From Saccharibacillus alkalitolerans (GTDB lineage Bacteria; Bacillota; Bacilli; Paenibacillales; Paenibacillaceae), in contig NZ_JAAFGS010000004.1 of assembly GCF_011090185.1 (NCBI RefSeq), forward strand, positions 186,001-250,000: DNA of 64,000 nt, in the 5' to 3' direction. Under the pieces are notes generated by a model that was not told the origin of the DNA, searched no databases, and saw nothing but the letters and a program-made list of their open reading frames with translations. Numbering within the stretch: the first letter of the stretch is position 1; every line of letters begins with the position of its first letter. The position numbers and the translations under genes are program-made. This document shows positions 59,968-64,000 of this stretch, piece by piece.

Positions 59968-61645
59968 ACGGGGACTCGGCCGCATTGAAGCCTGGCAGGC
60001 GGCCGGGGTGGAGCTGCCGCGTTACGACCGCGGGAAGATCGCGGAGAACACGCTCGATCATCCCCGCTGGCTCCATTTCGGGGCGGGCAACATCTTCCGC
60101 AGCCTGATCGCCAAAGCTCAACAGAAGCTGCTGAACGAAGGGTTGGCCGATACCGGGATCATCGCCGCGGGCACTCCCGATTCGGAATCGATCGATCGCG
60201 TCTACCGGCCGCACGACAATCTGACGCTGCTGGTGGAGATGGCCGCGGACGGACATCTGCGCAAAGAAGTGCTCGCCAGCGTCGCGGAAGCGCTCTGCGC
60301 GGATCCGTTTCGAACCGACGATTACGCAAGGCTCGTTCGGGCTTTCGAGAATCCCAGCCTTCAGTTGGTTTCCTTCACCGTAACCGAAAAAGGTTACGCC
60401 TTGACGGAAGCCGGCGGCGCCTATACCGAAGAAGCGCGGCGGGATTTCGACGCGGGACCCGAACGCGCCGAACAGGTCATGGCCGCGGCGGCCGCGCTGG
60501 CGTACCGCCGCTATCTGAAGGGGGCTTTTCCGCTTGCCTTCGTAAGCCTGGACAACTGCCCGCACAACGGCGATGTGCTGCGGACCGGCCTGACCACCGT
60601 CGCCCGCGAATGGGCGGCGCGCGGTTTGGCCGAAGAAGGCTTCGTCCGCTACCTGGAAGACCGAAGCCGGGTCTCTTTTCCGCTGACCATGATCGACAAG
60701 ATTACCCCGCGTCCTTCTGCGGCGATCCGGGAAGAGTTGACGAAACTGGGCATCGGAGGCTTGGAGGAGACGACGTCTTCCCGCCACACGCATGCCGCTC
60801 CGTTCGTCAATGCCGAGACGGCGGAATACCTGGTCATCGAGGACGACTTTCCGGCGGGACGGCCGCCGCTCGAGGCGGCCGGCATCCTTTTTGCCGATCG
60901 GGAAACGGTCAATCGAACCGATCGCATGAAAGTGACGGCCTGTCTGAATCCGCTGCATACGGCGCTTGCCGTCACGGGCTGCCTGCTCGGCTACGCGCGA
61001 ATCGCCGACGAAATGCGCGATCCGCTGCTGCGCAGGCTGGCCGAACGGATCGGACGGGACGAAGGACTCCCGGTTGTGGAAGATCCCGGCATCCTGCCGC
61101 CGGAAAAGTTCCTGGACGAGGTGCTGAACGAACGCCTGCCGAATCCGTTCATCCCCGATACGCCGCAGCGGATCGCCTCGGACACGTCGAAGAAAATCGG
61201 CATCCGCTTCGGGCATACGATCCGGGCGCATAAGGATCGGAACGATCTGGACGCGGCGAATCTGACCGCGATTCCGCTGGCCGTCGCCGCCTGGTGCCGG
61301 TACCTGCTGGGCATCGACGATACCGGAACACCGTTCGAACCGAGCCCCGATCCGAGGCTTGACGAGCTGCGGGAACGGCTGCTGCGGCAGGACGGGACGC
61401 AAGCCAAGGCAGCGAAGGCGCAGACTGCCGGATTGCCGGACGCAGCCGCGCTGAATGTCCGCGCGATTCTGGCGGATACCGAGCTGTTCGGCGTCGATCT
61501 GTACGAAGCCGGATTGGGAGCCAAGATCGAAGGCATGTTCCGCGGCATGCTGGACGGTCCGGGAGCGGTACGCCGGACGCTGGAGCGGGAACTCGGATAC
61601 GAAGCGGCGGAAGCTTCCTCAATCGAAAGGAGCGAACGATCTTGA
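59951..61645 (+). CDS. uxuB: Fructuronate reductase (mannitol dehydrogenase family)
   Basis: A 564-residue long-chain polyol dehydrogenase that reduces D-fructuronate to D-mannonate with NADH. The N-terminal nucleotide-binding part is WLHFGAGNIFRSLIA. The catalytic region includes FPLTMIDKITPRPS and the conserved Lys/Asn/His area KVTACLNPLHTALAVTGCLL. GTG 59951 has GAGAGGAGG upstream and overlaps the uxuA end by 17 bases, giving tight coupling with the next enzyme of the pathway. An Ala/Lys-rich stretch near residue 480 (QDGTQAKAAKAQTAG) looks like a disordered loop. The 3' end overlaps aguA by 4 bases. Confidence 0.93.
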   Translation: MLELNERGLGRIEAWQAAGVELPRYDRGKIAENTLDHPRWLHFGAGNIFRSLIAKAQQKLLNEGLADTGIIAAGTPDSESIDRVYRPHDNLTLLVEMAADGHLRKEVLASVAEALCADPFRTDDYARLVRAFENPSLQLVSFTVTEKGYALTEAGGAYTEEARRDFDAGPERAEQVMAAAAALAYRRYLKGAFPLAFVSLDNCPHNGDVLRTGLTTVAREWAARGLAEEGFVRYLEDRSRVSFPLTMIDKITPRPSAAIREELTKLGIGGLEETTSSRHTHAAPFVNAETAEYLVIEDDFPAGRPPLEAAGILFADRETVNRTDRMKVTACLNPLHTALAVTGCLLGYARIADEMRDPLLRRLAERIGRDEGLPVVEDPGILPPEKFLDEVLNERLPNPFIPDTPQRIASDTSKKIGIRFGHTIRAHKDRNDLDAANLTAIPLAVAAWCRYLLGIDDTGTPFEPSPDPRLDELRERLLRQDGTQAKAAKAQTAGLPDAAALNVRAILADTELFGVDLYEAGLGAKIEGMFRGMLDGPGAVRRTLERELGYEAAEASSIERSERS

Positions 61646-63729
61646 CCGACACATCGAGAGGTTACAAAGCCTGGCTGCCGGCCGAGCGCTGGCGCGACGG
61701 GCAGCGGATCGAAGCCTGGCGGCCGCTGCTCGAACGGATCGAAGCCAGCATGGAACTGCGGCCGAACGGTCCGGGAGCGGCCGCGCTGCGGGAATTGTCC
61801 CGAGGCATCGGCACGCTGACCGGACTGCAGCCTTCGCTGACGCTGAAAGCCGGGCCGCCGATCCTGACGCTCGGCTCTCCCGAAGCGGCACGGCCGGCAT
61901 TGAACGAGTTGAACGCGCTTCCTTTGTCCGAAGAAGCTTACGCTCTGCGCATCGGCCTCGGCAGCGAAGGGGCCGAATGGAGCGGGAGCGGATACGCCGT
62001 GCTGCGCGGCGGTTCGGAGCGGGGGCTGCTCCACGCCGTATTCCGCTTTCTGCGCCTGATCGGCACGGAACAAGACGGACCGCGGGAGCTGCACGAAGTC
62101 GAGTCTCCCCGCAGCGTGCTGCGCATGATCGACCAGTGGGACAATATGGACGGAAGCGTGGAACGCGGCTACTCCGGCGGGTCGATTTTTTACCGGGACA
62201 ACCGGATTCTGCTCGAGTCGGAACGCATTGCCGATTACGCCCGGCTGCTGGCTTCCGTCGGCATCAACGCCATTTCCGTCAACAACGTCAATGTTCACCG
62301 CGAAGAGACCAAGCTCATCGCGGCCCCTCTGCTGCACGACGTGAAGCGTCTGGCGGACGTTTTCGGAAGCTTCGGCATCCGGCTGTTCCTGAGCGTCAAT
62401 TACGCGGCTCCGATCGAGCTCGGCGAGCTGGGCACCGCCGATCCGCTGGATGAAGGCGTCCGCCGCTGGTGGAAACGTACAGCGGAGGAGATCTATGCGG
62501 CAGTACCGGAGTTCGGCGGTTTCGTGGTCAAGGCCGATTCGGAGAACCGGCCGGGACCGTTCACCTACGGGCGCGACCACGCCGACGGCGCGAACCTGCT
62601 GGCCGACGCGCTGGCCCCGTTCGGCGGGCTGGTGCTGTGGCGCTGCTTCGTCTACGACTGCCACCAGGACTGGCGGGATCGCTCCACCGACCGCGCGCGG
62701 GCGGCTTACGATCATTTCCGTCCGCTGGACGGCCGGTTCCGGGATAACGTGATTTTGCAGATCAAGAACGGGCCGATGGACTTCCAGGTTCGCGAGCCGG
62801 TCTCTCCCCTGTTCGGAGCGATGCCTAAGACGAATCATGTCATGGAATTCCAGATCGCCCAAGAATACACCGGCCAGCAGCGAGACGTCTGCTTCCTCGT
62901 CCCCCAGTGGAAAAAGTCGCTGGACTTCGACACGTTCCTGAACGGTCCGGGCAGCACCGTCAAGCGGATCGCGGCCGGCGAAGTGCATCCGCTCCCGCAC
63001 AGCGGAGTCGCGGCCGTCTCCAACATCGGAAACGACGACAATTGGACCGGGCATCATCTGGCGCAGGCGAACCTGTTCGGTTTCGGACGCCTTGCCTGGA
63101 ATCCCGACCTGGACGCGGAAGAGATCGCCGCCGAATGGAGCGCGCTGACGTTCGGCGCCGGAACCCCGGCCGCCGCCTTCGTCCGGGAGCTGCTCATGGA
63201 ATCATGGCCGGTCTACGAAAGCTACACCGCCCCTCTGGGCGTGGGCTGGATGGTGCAGCCGCACTATCATTACGCCGTCGACGTCGACGGTTACGAATAC
63301 TCGAAATGGGGTACTTATCATTTTGCCGACCGGAACGGTATCGGCGTCGACCGGACGCTCGGCACCGGAACGGGCTACGCGGGCCAGTACGCGGCGGAGA
63401 ACCGCGATCTCTACGGCTCGCCGGAGTCCTGCCCGGACGAACTGCTGCTCTTTTTCCATCACGTGCCGTATACGCATGTACTGAAGTCCGGCAAAACGGT
63501 GATCCAGCATATTTACGACAGCCGTTTCGAAGGCGCGGCCAGAGTGGAAAGCTGGATCGAACGCTGGCGGGAACTGGAGGGCGGCGTCGACGACGAACGT
63601 TTCTCGCATATTCTCCGGCGGCTGGAAGGCCAACTGGAAAACGCGAGGCAGTGGCGGGACGTCGTGAATACGTATTTTTACCGAAAATCGGGCATTCCCG
63701 ACGAACAAGGACGGAACATTTACGCTTAG
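61642..63729 (+). CDS. aguA: Alpha-glucuronidase (GH67)
   Basis: A 695-residue intracellular glycosidase that removes 4-O-methyl-glucuronic acid from the non-reducing end of aldouronic acids. The N-terminal Rossmann-like domain is followed by the GH67 barrel (IDQWDNMDGSVERGYSGGSI; INAISVNNVNV). The catalytic acid region is VVKADSENRPGP and the base region MEFQIAQEYTGQ. The C-terminal helical domain contains WMVQPHYHYAVDVDGYEYS. The start is TTG 61642, which shares TTGA with the uxuB stop and has AAAGGAG 9 bases upstream. There is no signal peptide, so aldouronates must be imported. The length is usual for GH67. Confidence 0.95.
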   Translation: MTDTSRGYKAWLPAERWRDGQRIEAWRPLLERIEASMELRPNGPGAAALRELSRGIGTLTGLQPSLTLKAGPPILTLGSPEAARPALNELNALPLSEEAYALRIGLGSEGAEWSGSGYAVLRGGSERGLLHAVFRFLRLIGTEQDGPRELHEVESPRSVLRMIDQWDNMDGSVERGYSGGSIFYRDNRILLESERIADYARLLASVGINAISVNNVNVHREETKLIAAPLLHDVKRLADVFGSFGIRLFLSVNYAAPIELGELGTADPLDEGVRRWWKRTAEEIYAAVPEFGGFVVKADSENRPGPFTYGRDHADGANLLADALAPFGGLVLWRCFVYDCHQDWRDRSTDRARAAYDHFRPLDGRFRDNVILQIKNGPMDFQVREPVSPLFGAMPKTNHVMEFQIAQEYTGQQRDVCFLVPQWKKSLDFDTFLNGPGSTVKRIAAGEVHPLPHSGVAAVSNIGNDDNWTGHHLAQANLFGFGRLAWNPDLDAEEIAAEWSALTFGAGTPAAAFVRELLMESWPVYESYTAPLGVGWMVQPHYHYAVDVDGYEYSKWGTYHFADRNGIGVDRTLGTGTGYAGQYAAENRDLYGSPESCPDELLLFFHHVPYTHVLKSGKTVIQHIYDSRFEGAARVESWIERWRELEGGVDDERFSHILRRLEGQLENARQWRDVVNTYFYRKSGIPDEQGRNIYA

Positions 63730-63756
63730 TCTCCCCATCTAAAAGGAGGAACATTC

Positions 63757-64000
63757 ATGCCGAACGTGTCGGAGAACGAGGAAAAAATCGGAACGTACAA
63801 AGAACGGGCCAAGCGGTTGGTTTCGCAGATGACGCTCCAAGAAAAAATCCGTCAGATGGTCCACTCCGCCCCGGCGATCGAACGGCTGAACGTCAAGGCT
63901 TACAACTGGTGGAACGAAGGGCTGCACGGCGTGGCGAGAGCCGGCACGGCGACCGTGTTCCCGCAGGCGATCGGCCTGGCGGCGACGTTCGACGAAGAGC
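63757..64000 (+). CDS. GH3 beta-xylosidase-like enzyme, N-terminal fragment
   Basis: The first 81 codons of a gene cut by the window end. The translation contains LVSQMTLQEKIRQMVHSAP and AYNWWNEGLHGVARAGTATV then FPQAIGLAATFDE, the N-terminal signature of GH3 xylan 1,4-beta-xylosidases. The ATG follows AAAAGGAGGA, 27 bases after aguA, in the same operon. It would release xylose from the xylo-oligosaccharides left after AguA action. Catalytic residues lie beyond the window. Confidence 0.9.
   Translation, partial: MPNVSENEEKIGTYKERAKRLVSQMTLQEKIRQMVHSAPAIERLNVKAYNWWNEGLHGVARAGTATVFPQAIGLAATFDEE

Overview
The window looks like a chromosomal segment of a pigmented, spore-forming Firmicute of the Paenibacillaceae, possibly Saccharibacillus or a high-GC Paenibacillus. 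The evidence is Bacillus-type Shine-Dalgarno sequences, a GsiB stress protein behind a SigB promoter, a Spo0E-like phosphatase, YkkC/YkkD, SwrC, YhfW and YusV homologues, classical Fur and Rex boxes, and a xylan/glucuronate utilisation operon. The genus is an inference. I found no rRNA, tRNA, CRISPR array, prophage or intact insertion sequence.

Layout. 1-3166 (minus): carotenoid operon with two CrtN/CrtI-type desaturases and the start of a squalene/phytoene synthase. 3.4-5.0 kb: cardiolipin synthase. 5.1-6.5 kb: TetR plus a YkkC/YkkD efflux pair with promoter and operator. 6.6-11.2 kb: a 52-bp perfect palindrome carrying the -35 box of a second TetR gene, then a structured spacer and an RND pump with an Ala-rich insertion. 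11.3-24.7 kb: housekeeping and accessory genes (gluconate kinase, TorD-like chaperone, MFS pumps, GsiB, GlnRS, acetyltransferases, a molybdopterin oxidoreductase, a lipoprotein, a LOG protein). 24.8-31.4 kb: redox and iron block (FNT channel and NADH oxidase with Rex-type operators, a Fur-boxed siderophore ATPase, an AbrB/zinc/HTH regulator, Spo0E-like). 31.7-39.1 kb: MarR, a structured repeat element, a DEAD-box helicase with an RGG-like tail, SulP, UbiB kinase plus phasin, a HemD-like protein.

39.5-44.3 kb is the most interesting part. Three tandem paralogues have an N-terminal HTH and a long helical TPR-like sensor region, the architecture of RRNPP peptide receptors (AimR and the arbitrium-like Alo receptors). 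The first is followed by an overlapping 43-codon gene for a secreted pro-peptide, the expected partner signal. The second and third form an operon without a peptide gene, behind a promoter that has paired 9-bp direct repeats in place of a -35 box. I read this as a small peptide-signalling network.

44.3-55.3 kb: an MBOAT/SGNH acyltransferase pair, a YrhK-like membrane protein, an aldo/keto reductase, a manganese catalase, an ABC-F ATPase, a small ORF with an internal repeat, and a Rieske/FAD oxidoreductase. 55.5-64.0 kb: a membrane-anchored glycosidase-like protein, then a divergent GntR regulator and the operon uxuA-uxuB-aguA-GH3 xylosidase (cut by the window end). This operon would release methylglucuronic acid and xylose from glucuronoxylan fragments and take glucuronate toward the KDG pathway.
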